Made by a program: the position numbers and the translations under genes
The notes under the pieces: model-generated
Databases searched by the model: none
Seen by the model: only the letters and a program-made list of their open reading frames with translations
Told to the model about the DNA's origin: nothing
Part shown: positions 1 through 8,615 of the stretch, in pieces
Numbering within the stretch: position 1 is the first letter of the stretch
Layout: each line of letters starts with the position of its first letter
From: Pedococcus cremeus
GTDB taxonomy: Bacteria > Actinomycetota > Actinomycetes > Actinomycetales > Dermatophilaceae
Length of the DNA stretch: 64,000 nt
Reading direction: 5' to 3'
Assembly: GCF_900111375.1 (NCBI RefSeq)
Contig: NZ_FOHB01000012.1
Location: forward strand, 1 to 64,000

Positions 1-1
1 C

Positions 2-553
2 CTGCTCACCCTGGTCCGCCGTGCGGTCGCGGCCGGCGACGAGGTCGGCAAGACCAACAAGACCACCCTGCTGCTCACCATGAGCTACGACGACCTCAAG
101 GACCGGCTCGGGGCCGCCACCACCCTCGGTGGGCTCGATGCCGGCACCCACCTGCCCCCCGAGACCGTTCGACGGCTGTGCTGCGACGGGTCCGTCATCC
201 CCATCGTCCTCGGCGCCGACGGCGAGGTCATGGACTGGGGCATCGAGAAACGCTTCTTCACCGACGCCCAGACCAAACGGCTCTGGCTGCGCGACGGCGG
301 CTGCACCTACCCCGGCTGCGGGGCACCGCCGCAGTGGACCGACGCCCACCACCTGGTGCACTGGGCCGACCTCGGCCCCTCCGACCTGGACAACGGGGCC
401 CTGCTCTGCGAGCGGCACCACACCATCGTGCACAGCCGGCGTCTGGCCGGCCGAGTCGTGCAGGGGTCGTTCGGGGAACGGGTTGAGTGGGACCTGACGC
501 CGGGTTCCTACGACGAGCTGCTCGCCAGGCGTGCGGCGCAGGAGCCAGCGTGA
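2..553 (+). CDS. DUF222/HNH endonuclease family protein, C-terminal part (5' end outside the window)
   Basis: Only the C-terminal 183 residues are present; the frame is open to the left edge of the window. The HNH nuclease signature lies near the end: a Cys pair (CTYPGC), then DAHHLVHWADLG, then a Cys and two His (CERHHTIVHS). This matches the ββα-metal HNH domain that closes actinobacterial DUF222 proteins. These are multicopy in Micrococcales genomes and have no firmly assigned role; a DNA nuclease activity is inferred from the motif. The gene converges on the PIG-L operon. Family call is firm; function is not. Confidence 0.85.
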   Translation: MLTLVRRAVAAGDEVGKTNKTTLLLTMSYDDLKDRLGAATTLGGLDAGTHLPPETVRRLCCDGSVIPIVLGADGEVMDWGIEKRFFTDAQTKRLWLRDGGCTYPGCGAPPQWTDAHHLVHWADLGPSDLDNGALLCERHHTIVHSRRLAGRVVQGSFGERVEWDLTPGSYDELLARRAAQEPA

Positions 554-565
554 CCCCGCCCCACA

Positions 566-586
566 CCCCGCCCACCACCGGCGGGG
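566..586. terminator. Possible bidirectional terminator between convergent genes
   Basis: A perfect 7-bp stem (CCCCGCC/GGCGGGG) with a 7-nt loop lies between the HNH gene and the 3' end of the PIG-L gene, which converge here. There is no T-tract on either strand, so termination is an inference from position and stability. Confidence 0.4.
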
Positions 587-619
587 CCACAGGCATGTCC
601 GAACCTGCGCCCGACCGCC

Positions 620-1219
620 TCAGGTCACCTGGGCGAAGGCGCGCGAGACGTAGCCGATGGTGCGCAACGCCTGGAACTCTCCCGGCACGCTGGTCTGCCC
701 GAACGCACGGTACGCGCCCACCGCCAGCTGCACGGCCGTGAGGTTGGCGCCCGTCGGTGTGTAGGTGGTCCCGCCGGCGGTCTCGTCCGGCGCCCGGGTG
801 AAGCGCAGCACCCGCACGGCGGCTGCCCTGACCCCGGCAACGATGGCCCTATGGTCCGGGTGCGCCGACGCCGCGTGCCCGCAGATGTAGTGCTCGACGT
901 CCGGGGCGTAGATCTTCTCCAGCGCAGACGCGTAGACCTGCACCACGCTCGACGAGACGGAGCCGTCCGGCTGGCCCAGGCGGCGGATGTCGACGGCGGC
1001 GGTCCGCACGAGGTACTCCCAGGCAGCACGCTGCTCCGCCGTCCTCACCCGTTTGAGGTCGTCGACGGTCCAGCTGCTCGGCTTCGCCCCGGAACCCTCA
1101 CCGTCCGTGACGGCCGCGAGCACCACCCGGTCGCCTCGCGTGACGCACATGGCGACGTAGGCGCCGGTGTACAGCACCTCGTCGTCGGGGTGCGCAGCCC
1201 AGATGATCGTCGTGCGCAT
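620..1219 (-). CDS. PIG-L family deacetylase (LmbE-like)
   Basis: A 199-residue protein of the zinc-dependent PIG-L/LmbE family, which removes acetyl groups from N-acetylglucosaminyl-type substrates (MshB and Mca are actinobacterial relatives). The HPDDE motif sits at about residues 10-14 and the second metal-binding motif HPDH in the middle of the protein. The ATG is preceded by a GGGGGAG ribosome site. It is the last gene of the seven-gene operon that begins with the ATP-grasp gene, 49 nt after the VOC gene. It is shorter than MshB/Mca (about 290-300 aa), so mycothiol metabolism is not implied. Substrate unknown. Confidence 0.8.
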   Translation of the reverse strand: MRTTIIWAAHPDDEVLYTGAYVAMCVTRGDRVVLAAVTDGEGSGAKPSSWTVDDLKRVRTAEQRAAWEYLVRTAAVDIRRLGQPDGSVSSSVVQVYASALEKIYAPDVEHYICGHAASAHPDHRAIVAGVRAAAVRVLRFTRAPDETAGGTTYTPTGANLTAVQLAVGAYRAFGQTSVPGEFQALRTIGYVSRAFAQVT

Positions 1220-1268
1220 GGCTCCCCCTGACCTCCCCGGCCCCGGCCCCCGTGCCCGGACTCTCCTC

Positions 1269-2018
1269 TCAGTGTGCGCCCGGTGGCCCCTGCCGCGGGT
1301 CCCGTTCGGTGACGCAGTAGCGGTGCCCGGCAGGCCCTTGCAGGACGGTCCAGCCGTCGCCCGGCCCCTCCACGCGCGCCCCGAGGCCGCAGTGCCGCGC
1401 CACCTCAGCCGCCGGGTCGACGGCGGAGAGGTCGGCGTGTCCGCGCACCGTCCCCTCCTCCTCGTCGAGCCGTTGCAGGAGGAAGCGCACGGGTGTGCCG
1501 TCGACCCAGGCGAGCCGCGCGAACTCGTCGTCGGGGTCGGGGTCGTCCACCGCCCACCCGGTGAGCTGCGACCAGAAGGCGAGCTCGGCGGCATACCGGC
1601 TGGAGGGGACGTCGAGGCAGGCCTGGTCGACGAGGCTCTCGACGCCGGCGCGCACCTGGCCGCGCGCGAGAGGGTCCGGCGACCACCGGGTGAGGCAGAA
1701 GACGAACCCACCCGGTGAGCGGCAGACGATGACGTCACCGAGGTCTCCGACGACCGTGGCGCCGAGTGACACCGCGCGCTCCGCCGCTTCCGGCAGCGGC
1801 TCGTCGACGTCGAGGTCGAGGTGGATGCCGCCCTCGCCGCCGACGCGCTGCACCTTCAGCCACGGGTCCCCTTCAGTAGGCAGCAGCGTCGCGAACTCGC
1901 CGTGCTCCCCGCGCCACGCGGAGAGCTCGGTGCGGGTCACCTGCCGCCAGAACTCCACGGCCGTGTCGAAGTCCCGCTCGGGCAGGTCGAGGAACAGCCA
2001 CACCCAGCGCACGCTCAT
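1269..2018 (-). CDS. VOC superfamily protein with two tandem glyoxalase-like domains
   Basis: The 249 residues contain two βαβββ modules of the vicinal-oxygen-chelate fold. The first covers about residues 1-115 (starting VRWVWLFLDLPERDF) and the second about 120-240 (starting LVDQACLDVPSSRY, ending GHRYCVTERDP). Proteins of this actinobacterial class are often annotated as glyoxalase/bleomycin resistance proteins, but most have no known substrate. The ATG overlaps the TGA of the M20 peptidase gene (ATGA) and has AAGGAGA upstream, so it is translationally coupled to it. Metal ligands cannot be assigned safely from sequence alone. Confidence 0.8.
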   Translation of the reverse strand: MSVRWVWLFLDLPERDFDTAVEFWRQVTRTELSAWRGEHGEFATLLPTEGDPWLKVQRVGGEGGIHLDLDVDEPLPEAAERAVSLGATVVGDLGDVIVCRSPGGFVFCLTRWSPDPLARGQVRAGVESLVDQACLDVPSSRYAAELAFWSQLTGWAVDDPDPDDEFARLAWVDGTPVRFLLQRLDEEEGTVRGHADLSAVDPAAEVARHCGLGARVEGPGDGWTVLQGPAGHRYCVTERDPRQGPPGAH

Positions 2019-3409
2019 CGGTCGTCTCCTTCCAGCAGCCCGCCGAGGTCGGCGAGGAAGAGCGCCTGCGCGAGCGCGGTGCGGCGCAGCTCGTCGGGGT
2101 CGACGCTCTCGTTGGGTCCGTGGATGCGGCAGCCGGGCTCCTCCACCCCGAGGAGGAGGATCTCCGTGTCGGGCAGCAGCTCGGCGAGGGCGGTGGCCAG
2201 CGGGATGGAGCCACCCTGGCCGGTGGTCACGACGTCGCGGCCGAAGGCGTCGCGCATGGCGCGGGTCATGGCTCGGTATGCCGGGCCGTCGGTGCGTGCC
2301 TCGAACGGCTGGCCGAGCGAGACCGGGCGGACGTCGACGTGGGCGCCGAAGGGCGTGTGGCGCACCAGGTGGTCGGTCAGCAGCTGCTGGGCGTGCGCGG
2401 CATCGGTGCCGGCCGGCACCCGCAGGTTCACCACGGCCCGCGCCTCCCCCTGCACCGCCGCTGTCACCTGCGAGACCGGTGGGCAGTCGATCGCCAGCAC
2501 GGTGGCGGCTGGGCGGGCCCACAGCAGGTCGGCAGGGCCGGCGTCCCGACCCGGCAGCGGGTCGACGCCCTCGAGCAGCGCGGCGTCGGCGCGCAGCCGC
2601 TCCTCGTCGAGCGGGGCGCCCTGCCACGTGCCGTGGTGGTCGAGGCCGTCGACGGTCGTCTCGCCGGTCTCGTCGCGCAGGGTGGCCAACGTCATCAGCA
2701 GCGCCTGCAGGGCGTCGGGCACGGCGCCGCCGTACATGCCGGAGTGGGCCGGCCGCTCCATGGTGCGCACGGTCACCAGCACGCTGCCGGTGCCGCGCAG
2801 CGAGGTCGTCACCGTGGGCAGGCCGAGCTCGACGTTGCCGGTGTCGGCGAGCACGAGGGCATCGCATCGCACCAGCTCGGGCCGCTCGCGCACGAGGGCC
2901 TCCGTGCCGCCGCTCGACTGCTCCTCCGAGCCCTCGCACAGCACGGCCACGCCCACCGGCCACTCGCCACACACGTGCGCGAGCGCCCGCAGTGCCAGCA
3001 GGCTCGCCACGAAGTTGCCCTTGCAGTCGGCGGATCCCCTTGCGTACCAACGGCCGTCGCGCTCGGTGAGCTGCCAGGGCGGCGTCTCCCAGGCCTGCGG
3101 GTCGCCGGCCGGCACGACGTCGTAGTGGGAGTAGAGCAGCACGGTCGGCGCGCCCGGAGGGGCGGCGCTGCGCGCGACCACCGCCGTCGAGCCGTCCGGA
3201 GCCGGCAGCTGGTCGACGTCGGTGAACCCCTCCTCCACCAGCAGGGAGGCGACCAGCGCGGCCGCGTGGTGGCACTCGTCTGCCGGCTCGATCTCCGGGT
3301 TCGCGACCGAGCGGAAGGCCACGAGGTCCTCGAGGTCGGCGCGGGCACGCGGCATACCGTCGTGCACCGCGCGGGCCAGGGCCGCCCGGAGGTCATGCGC
3401 GCCCGTCAC
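2015..3409 (-). CDS. M20 family metallopeptidase / dipeptidase
   Basis: A 464-residue M20/ArgE/CPG2-type di-zinc hydrolase. Visible elements are the first metal ligand and its Asp in LLYSHYDVVP, the ligand Asp in ARGSADCKGNF, the catalytic/ligand pair in CEGSEEQSSGG, an Asp in LADTGN, and the C-terminal His region GCRIHGPNE. The family cleaves dipeptides or N-acyl/amido bonds. The GTG start overlaps the preceding esterase stop (GTGA), and the stop overlaps the next start (ATGA), so it is embedded in the coupled operon. In context it may process a peptide or amide product of the ATP-grasp enzyme; that is inference. Confidence 0.9.
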   Translation of the reverse strand: MTGAHDLRAALARAVHDGMPRARADLEDLVAFRSVANPEIEPADECHHAAALVASLLVEEGFTDVDQLPAPDGSTAVVARSAAPPGAPTVLLYSHYDVVPAGDPQAWETPPWQLTERDGRWYARGSADCKGNFVASLLALRALAHVCGEWPVGVAVLCEGSEEQSSGGTEALVRERPELVRCDALVLADTGNVELGLPTVTTSLRGTGSVLVTVRTMERPAHSGMYGGAVPDALQALLMTLATLRDETGETTVDGLDHHGTWQGAPLDEERLRADAALLEGVDPLPGRDAGPADLLWARPAATVLAIDCPPVSQVTAAVQGEARAVVNLRVPAGTDAAHAQQLLTDHLVRHTPFGAHVDVRPVSLGQPFEARTDGPAYRAMTRAMRDAFGRDVVTTGQGGSIPLATALAELLPDTEILLLGVEEPGCRIHGPNESVDPDELRRTALAQALFLADLGGLLEGDDR

Positions 3410-4131
3410 GGCACCAGCTCGTCGAGGTAGACCGGCAGCATCTGCCACCAGGTCGCCCAGTCGTGGGGATACGCCGGCCCCCAGTCGTCGACCCGGTTGG
3501 GCACGCCCTTGGCGCCGAGCACGTGCGCCATCGCCCAGGCCTCGCCGATGTCCTCCCACTCGCCGGTGCCCGACGCCAGCACGACGAACCGCCGCCGCAG
3601 CTCGTCGAGCTGGGGACCCTCCAGCCCGGGCAGGAAGTGCATTGGCGAGGCGAAGTAGAGGTCCTCGGTGACGGGGCCACCGATGAGCGTCTCCAGCCGG
3701 TAGGTACCGCTCATGCAGATCGCCGCGCCGAACAGGTGTGGGAACCGGCAGGTCATCGCGAGCGCGTTGAACGCCCCGATCGACGAACCGGCCGTCACGA
3801 TCGGCAGGGCTCCGCGCACGTCGGCGTGGATCGCGGGGACGACCTCGTGGGCGACCGCGTCGTGGAACTGGTTGAACAGCCACATCCGGTGCTCGGGCGA
3901 CCCCTCCCGTCGCACCAGCGCCATGCCGGCGACGCTGTCGCAGGAGTAGACCTTGACCCGGCCCTCCTCGATGAGCGGCGCGAGGTGGGCGAGCAGCTGG
4001 TTGCGCTCGACCTCCTCGGCGTCTCCCCCGGCCGTCGGAAAGAGAAGTACCGGCGTGCCGAAGTGGCCCCACCGCACCAGGGTGATGTCGCGGTGCATGC
4101 GGTGCGAGAACCAGCGCTCGGTGACCTTCAC
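3406..4131 (-). CDS. α/β-hydrolase esterase, PF00756-like
   Basis: A 241-residue α/β-hydrolase with the nucleophile elbow GSSIGAFNA at mid-protein, followed by a segment (FPHLFGAAICMSGTY) typical of the enterochelin-esterase/esterase D family. It lacks a signal peptide and an N-terminal sandwich domain, so it is the short form. It lies 9 nt after the Fes-like esterase gene, and its stop overlaps the GTG of the M20 gene. Two esterases of the same superfamily side by side suggest sequential or alternative ester hydrolysis in one pathway. Substrate unknown. Confidence 0.82.
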   Translation of the reverse strand: MKVTERWFSHRMHRDITLVRWGHFGTPVLLFPTAGGDAEEVERNQLLAHLAPLIEEGRVKVYSCDSVAGMALVRREGSPEHRMWLFNQFHDAVAHEVVPAIHADVRGALPIVTAGSSIGAFNALAMTCRFPHLFGAAICMSGTYRLETLIGGPVTEDLYFASPMHFLPGLEGPQLDELRRRFVVLASGTGEWEDIGEAWAMAHVLGAKGVPNRVDDWGPAYPHDWATWWQMLPVYLDELVP

Positions 4132-4140
4132 GGGTCTCTC

Positions 4141-5289
4141 CTACTCGTAGACGTACTTCTGCGGCCCGGGGAACACCCACGACAGGCCTTCGCGGAGCCG
4201 GTCGCGCCAGTTCTCCCAGTTGTGGCCGTCGCGGGCCTCGGTGTAGTTGACCGTCATCCCAGCGGCACGGAAGACCGGCACCATCGAGCGGTTCGGCGTG
4301 ATGAGCGGCTCGTAGGTGCCGCACGACATGAAGACCCGCTCCACCGGCCGGGTCGGACGGGCGCGGTAGCGGTTGACGAACTTCACGACCGGGTCGAAGT
4401 AGGGCCCGCCGCCGTGCTCGAAGCCGATGTCGGTGAAGACGAGCGAGGCCGACTCCAGCAGGAGGGAACCGAACATGCCCGGGTAGCGCACCGCCGTCGA
4501 CAGCGACGCGATGCCGCCGAAGCTGCTGCCCATGAGGCACCGGCCCTCGGGCGCGTCGAGCAGTGGCAGCCGATCGGTCAGCAGGGGCACCAGCTCGCGC
4601 GCGATGAACCGGGCGTGCGGTGCGTGGTTCGGGTACTCCTTGAGCCGGTCGCGCGGCGGCACGAACGCGACCACCAGCGGCGCGACGTCGAGGCGGTGGA
4701 TCAGGTTGTCCAGCACCGTCTTCATGGCTGCGAAGTTCAGGTAGTCGGTGCCGTCGTGCACCACCAGCAGCGGGTAGCGCATGGCCGGGTGGAACCGGGC
4801 CGGCAGGTAGACGTGGACGGGTTGCTCGCGGCGCAGGGCCTTGCTGCGCACCACCTCCTCGTGCAGCTCGCCGGGCCGCGCCTCCGGGTCGTGGTGCACC
4901 CACTCCGGCATGGCGTAGCCGACGGCGGCGCACACCGAGCTCGACCCCATCGGGCTGTGCGCCACCCGCGGGTTCAGCGGGTCGTTGAACCGCTCGTGGT
5001 GCTCGCCGTGGCGGGTCTCGAGCTGGTACTCGACGCGGGACCCCTCGGGCAGCACCATGCTGGTCGCCCACAGGTCGGTGCCCTCGACCCGCCGCATCTC
5101 GAGCGGGTCCGGCAGCCCGACCACCCGGTGCCGCACCGAGACACCGTCGGCCTCACCGCGGAAGAGGAACGTCGCCCGCTCGCCCTCGACGATGGGCGAG
5201 CCGTGCCGCGCGACGAAGCGGTCGACGGCGGCCGCGTCGACGGGCAGCCGGTCGCGCAGCCGGTTGATGGCCATCCGCCGCTCGCTCAC
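4141..5289 (-). CDS. Enterochelin esterase-like hydrolase with N-terminal β-sandwich domain
   Basis: The 382 residues show the two-domain plan of Fes/IroD-type esterases. An N-terminal sandwich of about 130 residues (EGERATFLFRGEADG..., PEGSRVEYQLETRHG) precedes an α/β-hydrolase. The nucleophile is in MGSSFGGIASLS and the C-terminal catalytic His region is DGHNWENW. Fes-type enzymes hydrolyse ester bonds of catecholate siderophores, but no siderophore synthesis or Fe uptake gene is nearby, so that substrate is not supported. The GTG start overlaps the stop of the S51-like gene (GTGA). It is part of the ATP-grasp operon. Confidence 0.85.
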   Translation of the reverse strand: MSERRMAINRLRDRLPVDAAAVDRFVARHGSPIVEGERATFLFRGEADGVSVRHRVVGLPDPLEMRRVEGTDLWATSMVLPEGSRVEYQLETRHGEHHERFNDPLNPRVAHSPMGSSSVCAAVGYAMPEWVHHDPEARPGELHEEVVRSKALRREQPVHVYLPARFHPAMRYPLLVVHDGTDYLNFAAMKTVLDNLIHRLDVAPLVVAFVPPRDRLKEYPNHAPHARFIARELVPLLTDRLPLLDAPEGRCLMGSSFGGIASLSTAVRYPGMFGSLLLESASLVFTDIGFEHGGGPYFDPVVKFVNRYRARPTRPVERVFMSCGTYEPLITPNRSMVPVFRAAGMTVNYTEARDGHNWENWRDRLREGLSWVFPGPQKYVYE

Positions 5290-6266
5290 GGGGCCACCAC
5301 CTCCTGCACCACACCGTCGGTGGTCAGGACCCGCACGCCGTGCGGGAGGGGCCCGTATGCCGCGTGCTCGCCGCCCGCGCCCACCTCACCGCCGGACGCC
5401 ACGGACGTGCCGCCGTCGAACACCGCGGAGGTCCCGTCGTCGAGGAGCAGCAGCCGGTGGTGCGGGAACCGGCGGGCCAGCACGCCGCAGCGTTTCTTGT
5501 CGTCGAGCCGCAGCCGGCGCCGCGCGTGCGGCAGCGCGATGATGCCCGGCACCCGCCCGAGGCCGCGGTCGTAGACCTCCGCCTCGTGCGAGCCCTGCGG
5601 CGCGTGGTCGTGGAAGAGCACGACCTTGTCGGTGAGGGCCATCGCGCCGGCCGACCAGGCGATGACGGGCAGCTCCGGGCTGATCGGCAGGGCGAACAGC
5701 CGCAGCGCCCGCAGCAGGGAGCCGACGTGGCCGCCCGTGATGACGAGCGCGGCGCTGTCGGCGAGCATCCCCGCGAGCTCGCCGCGGTGCCAGGCGATGA
5801 GCTCGCTCTCCTGTGCGGGCGCCTGCGCGTCGAACTCGCGGTAGAGGTCCTTCAGCTGGGCGGAGTACCAGTCGTCGAGGTGCCGGACGGCTGCGACCGC
5901 GTCGTCGAGCGCCGCCGCGGCGGTGCCGTGTGTGGATGACCGGCGCTGCACGGCATACACGGTCTCCAGCGCACCCTCGAGGCGCAGCCGGTAGAAGGAC
6001 TGGAGCTCGTCGTGCCGGTCGCGGAACGCGATCGCGGCGGCGGCGAACCGCTCGTCCTTGCCGAGCACGTCGAAGGTGCGGTGCCAGAGCCTCAGGTTGC
6101 GGCTGCGGCCGTCGAGCACCTCGCCCAGCTCACCGTCCTGGTCCTCACGTTCCTCCCACCCGGCGGTGATGGTCGCGACCGGCCCCTCGACGGCGAGCGC
6201 GCGCAGCGTCGAGCCGGCCGTGGTCATGAAGCGCTGCGGACCCAGCAGCACGGTGGCGGCGGGCAC
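5286..6266 (-). CDS. Peptidase S51 / glutamine amidotransferase-like protein
   Basis: A 326-residue protein. The C-terminal half has the S51 (peptidase E, cyanophycinase) type fold signature: a strand with LVITGGHVGSLLRALRLF followed by VIAWSAGAMALTDKV. The Ser in WSAGA is the expected nucleophile. The N-terminal ~150 residues are helical and charged and I do not recognise them. The family includes aspartyl dipeptidases and cyanophycinase. The GTG start is 3 nt after the ATP-grasp stop. An ATP-grasp ligase next to an S51-like hydrolase recalls synthesis/degradation pairs, but no specific substrate is shown. Confidence 0.7.
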   Translation of the reverse strand: MPAATVLLGPQRFMTTAGSTLRALAVEGPVATITAGWEEREDQDGELGEVLDGRSRNLRLWHRTFDVLGKDERFAAAAIAFRDRHDELQSFYRLRLEGALETVYAVQRRSSTHGTAAAALDDAVAAVRHLDDWYSAQLKDLYREFDAQAPAQESELIAWHRGELAGMLADSAALVITGGHVGSLLRALRLFALPISPELPVIAWSAGAMALTDKVVLFHDHAPQGSHEAEVYDRGLGRVPGIIALPHARRRLRLDDKKRCGVLARRFPHHRLLLLDDGTSAVFDGGTSVASGGEVGAGGEHAAYGPLPHGVRVLTTDGVVQEVVAP

Positions 6267-6269
6267 GGG

Positions 6270-7493
6270 TCAGCCGGCGTAGACGTGGATCGTCTGGCCG
6301 ACGTCGTCGAGCATGCCGCGCAGGGTGTCGTAGTCGGGGTGGCGCATGCGCACCCACGCGTTGGCCATGTAGCCGGCCTCGACGGGCTGGGTCGGCTGGC
6401 CCTCCGGCGGGAAGTGGCCGTCGATGACCCAGTCGCGGTAGCGGGCCTGGATCTCCTCGATGCCGCTGTAGCCGCGGATCTGGCCGTCGGCGTCCGGGCG
6501 CAGCGCGACGATGCCGGCGGAGTAGAGCCGGCGCATCGGCTGGTCGGTGGTGCCGTGCGTGATGACGTGGGCCCACTCGCGGTAGACGTCGACGTCGTTG
6601 CTCGCCGAGTACAGGTCCCAGCAGCCCACGCCCGGTGGGCGGCAGCCGATCTCGGAGAACCGCAGCCCCTTCGGCCCGTGGAACCACTCCATGTGGGTGG
6701 CCGACGTGCCGATGCCGAGTGCCTCGATGACCCGCTGGCCGAGCTCGCGCACCTCGCCGTAGAAGGGCGCGTCGTCGATGCGGTTGGTGGTGACGAACTG
6801 CGGCGAGATCCAGCGGTACCGCATGGCCTCGAGCACGTTCGGGTAGTAGTGCGTGACCCAGTCGTGGGCGACGTGCCCGTCGACGGCGATGGTGTCGTAG
6901 AAGCCCTCGTGCCCCTCGACGAACTCCTCGATGGCGATGGAGGCGGCCCCCTCGCCGCCGAAGATCCCGAGTGCGTGGTCCAGCTCCTGGTCGGAGTCCA
7001 CTCGCGTGGTCCCCTGGGCGCCGGCGCCCGCCCGGGGCTTGAGGATGAGCGGGTAGCCGACCCGTTCGGCGAAGTCGTGGGCCTCTGCCGCGGACTCGAT
7101 GGCTGCCGACGCGGCCGTCGGCACCCCGGCCTGCCGCAGCGCCTCCTTCATCGACGGCTTGTCGCGGCACAGCCACGTGGTGCGCACGCTGGTGCCGGGG
7201 ATGCCGGTGGCCTCGCGCACCTGCGCCGCCGGCATCGTGTGCGCCTCGACGGTGGCCTCGAGCCGGTCGACCCAGAGCTGTGACTGGATGTGGCGGACCG
7301 CGTGGGTCATCTCCTCGACGTTGGTGACCGAGCCGACCTTGTGGTAGCCCCCCATCGCGCCGCGCAGCTCGTCGCCGAGCGCCCACTCGTCGGACTCGCC
7401 GACGCCGATCACGTTGGCACCGACCGCGGCGAGCGCGTGCACGAACCGTCGCTGGTTCGCCGGGAAGTTCGGCTCGACGAAGACGATGTTCAC
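6270..7493 (-). CDS. ATP-grasp domain carboxylate-amine ligase
   Basis: A 407-residue ATP-grasp enzyme, first gene of the coupled operon. An N-terminal Rossmann-like part starts NIVFVEPNFPANQRRF. The central ATP-grasp has YPLILKPRAGAGAQGT (nucleotide-binding Lys and flexible loop), AIEEFVEGHEGFYD and the metal-binding region RFSEIGCRPPG. Such enzymes join a carboxylate to an amine through an acyl-phosphate. The chosen GTG (7493) is preceded by TACAGT and 7 nt, a leaderless arrangement; an in-frame GTG at 7568 would lie upstream of that promoter. Whether it ligates amino acids, peptides or another acid is unknown. Confidence 0.85.
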   Translation of the reverse strand: MNIVFVEPNFPANQRRFVHALAAVGANVIGVGESDEWALGDELRGAMGGYHKVGSVTNVEEMTHAVRHIQSQLWVDRLEATVEAHTMPAAQVREATGIPGTSVRTTWLCRDKPSMKEALRQAGVPTAASAAIESAAEAHDFAERVGYPLILKPRAGAGAQGTTRVDSDQELDHALGIFGGEGAASIAIEEFVEGHEGFYDTIAVDGHVAHDWVTHYYPNVLEAMRYRWISPQFVTTNRIDDAPFYGEVRELGQRVIEALGIGTSATHMEWFHGPKGLRFSEIGCRPPGVGCWDLYSASNDVDVYREWAHVITHGTTDQPMRRLYSAGIVALRPDADGQIRGYSGIEEIQARYRDWVIDGHFPPEGQPTQPVEAGYMANAWVRMRHPDYDTLRGMLDDVGQTIHVYAG

Positions 7494-7580
7494 GGTCCCG
7501 ACTGTATTGGCCGGAGCCGGGCCCGTCCTGTCGTCGTCGGCACGCCGAGCCGGCCGCACGCGGCCCACGGGATGCCGTGG

Positions 7581-8597
7581 TCAGGTGCGCTGCAGCTCGG
7601 CCCAGCAGGCGCGCACGCGTTCGCGCCACCACGCCTGCCGGTCGGCCGGCGCAGCCCACCGCTCGAGGAGGCCCTCGTCCGTGGCCACTCGTCGCACGGG
7701 CAGCTCGCCGCCGCGGGGCACCAGCGGGTCGGTCGCCACGTCCCCCTCGAGCAGGGCGACGGTGCCGAGCCCGCAGGCGTGCGGCAGGTCGGGCAGGGCC
7801 GCGGCGAGGGCCACGCCGGCGGCCATGCCCACCGAGGTGTCCAGCGCCGAGGAGACCACCGCCGGCAGGCCGCACTCCTGCACGACCTCGAGAGCGCGTC
7901 GCACGCCCCCGAGCGGCGCGACCTTCACCACCACGATGTCGGCCGCCTGCTCCCGCGCCACGAGCAGCGGGTCCTCCGCCTTGCGGATCGACTCGTCGGC
8001 GGCGACTGGCACGTCGATCCCTGCCCGGGCCAGGGCGAGCCGCAGCTCCTTGAGCTCGGCGACGGTGGCGCAGGGCTGCTCGGCATACTCGATGTCGTAT
8101 GCCGCGAGCGCTCCGAGCGCGTAGCGCGCCTGGTCGACGCCCCAGGCGCCGTTGGCGTCGACCCGCACCCGTGCCGCCGGACCCATCGCGTCGCGCACGG
8201 CCGCCACCCGGCTCACGTCGTCGGCCAGCGTCTGTCCCCGCTCGGCGACCTTGACCTTGGCCGTGCGGCAGCCGTCGAACCGGGCCAGCACCGCCGGCAC
8301 CTGTTCGGCCGGCACGGCGGGCACCGTCGCGTTGACCGGCACCGAGTCGCGCCGGGGCTCCGGCCAGCCCCGCCAGGCCGACTCCACGGCTGCGGCCAGC
8401 CACCGCGACGCCTCGCGCGGCTCGTACTCCAGGAACGGCGAGAACTCCCCCCACCCCGCCGGACCCTGCAGCAGGGCCGCCTCGCGCAGCGTGACGCCGC
8501 GGAAGCGGACCCGCATCGGGATCGCGACGACGCGCAGCCCGGTCAGCACGGCGTCGAGGTCGACGTCGGCACGACCGGGCTGCGCGGGGTCAGTCAT
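7581..8597 (-). CDS. menC: o-Succinylbenzoate synthase
   Basis: A 338-residue enolase-superfamily enzyme that dehydrates SHCHC to o-succinylbenzoate in menaquinone synthesis. Visible are the catalytic KVKV pair (TAKVKVAE), the metal-ligand Asp in RVRVDANGAW, Glu in YAEQPC, Asp/Glu in VAADESIRK and the second catalytic Lys in VVVKVAPLGG. The barrel ends with SSALDTSVGMAAG. It follows the Nramp gene by 18 nt on the same strand, with no clear ribosome site of its own. menB, menE and menA are nearby on the other strand; menD and menF are not in the window. Confidence 0.93.
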   Translation of the reverse strand: MTDPAQPGRADVDLDAVLTGLRVVAIPMRVRFRGVTLREAALLQGPAGWGEFSPFLEYEPREASRWLAAAVESAWRGWPEPRRDSVPVNATVPAVPAEQVPAVLARFDGCRTAKVKVAERGQTLADDVSRVAAVRDAMGPAARVRVDANGAWGVDQARYALGALAAYDIEYAEQPCATVAELKELRLALARAGIDVPVAADESIRKAEDPLLVAREQAADIVVVKVAPLGGVRRALEVVQECGLPAVVSSALDTSVGMAAGVALAAALPDLPHACGLGTVALLEGDVATDPLVPRGGELPVRRVATDEGLLERWAAPADRQAWWRERVRACWAELQRT

Positions 8598-8615
8598 GGA
8601 GGTCAGCCAACCACG

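Noticed and set aside
2-553. HNH protein as a homing endonuclease or mobile element
   Set aside because: It has the DUF222-type HNH tail typical of multicopy chromosomal actinobacterial genes; no intron, intein or repeat is visible.
4141-5289. Siderophore (enterobactin) utilisation role for the Fes-like esterase
   Set aside because: No siderophore synthesis, Fe-ABC transporter or Fur-type site is nearby; its operon partners are peptide/amide enzymes.
3463-5574. A long plus-strand open frame opposite the two esterase genes
   Set aside because: Low-complexity His/Arg/Val composition and no motifs; the minus strand holds real α/β-hydrolases with catalytic elements.
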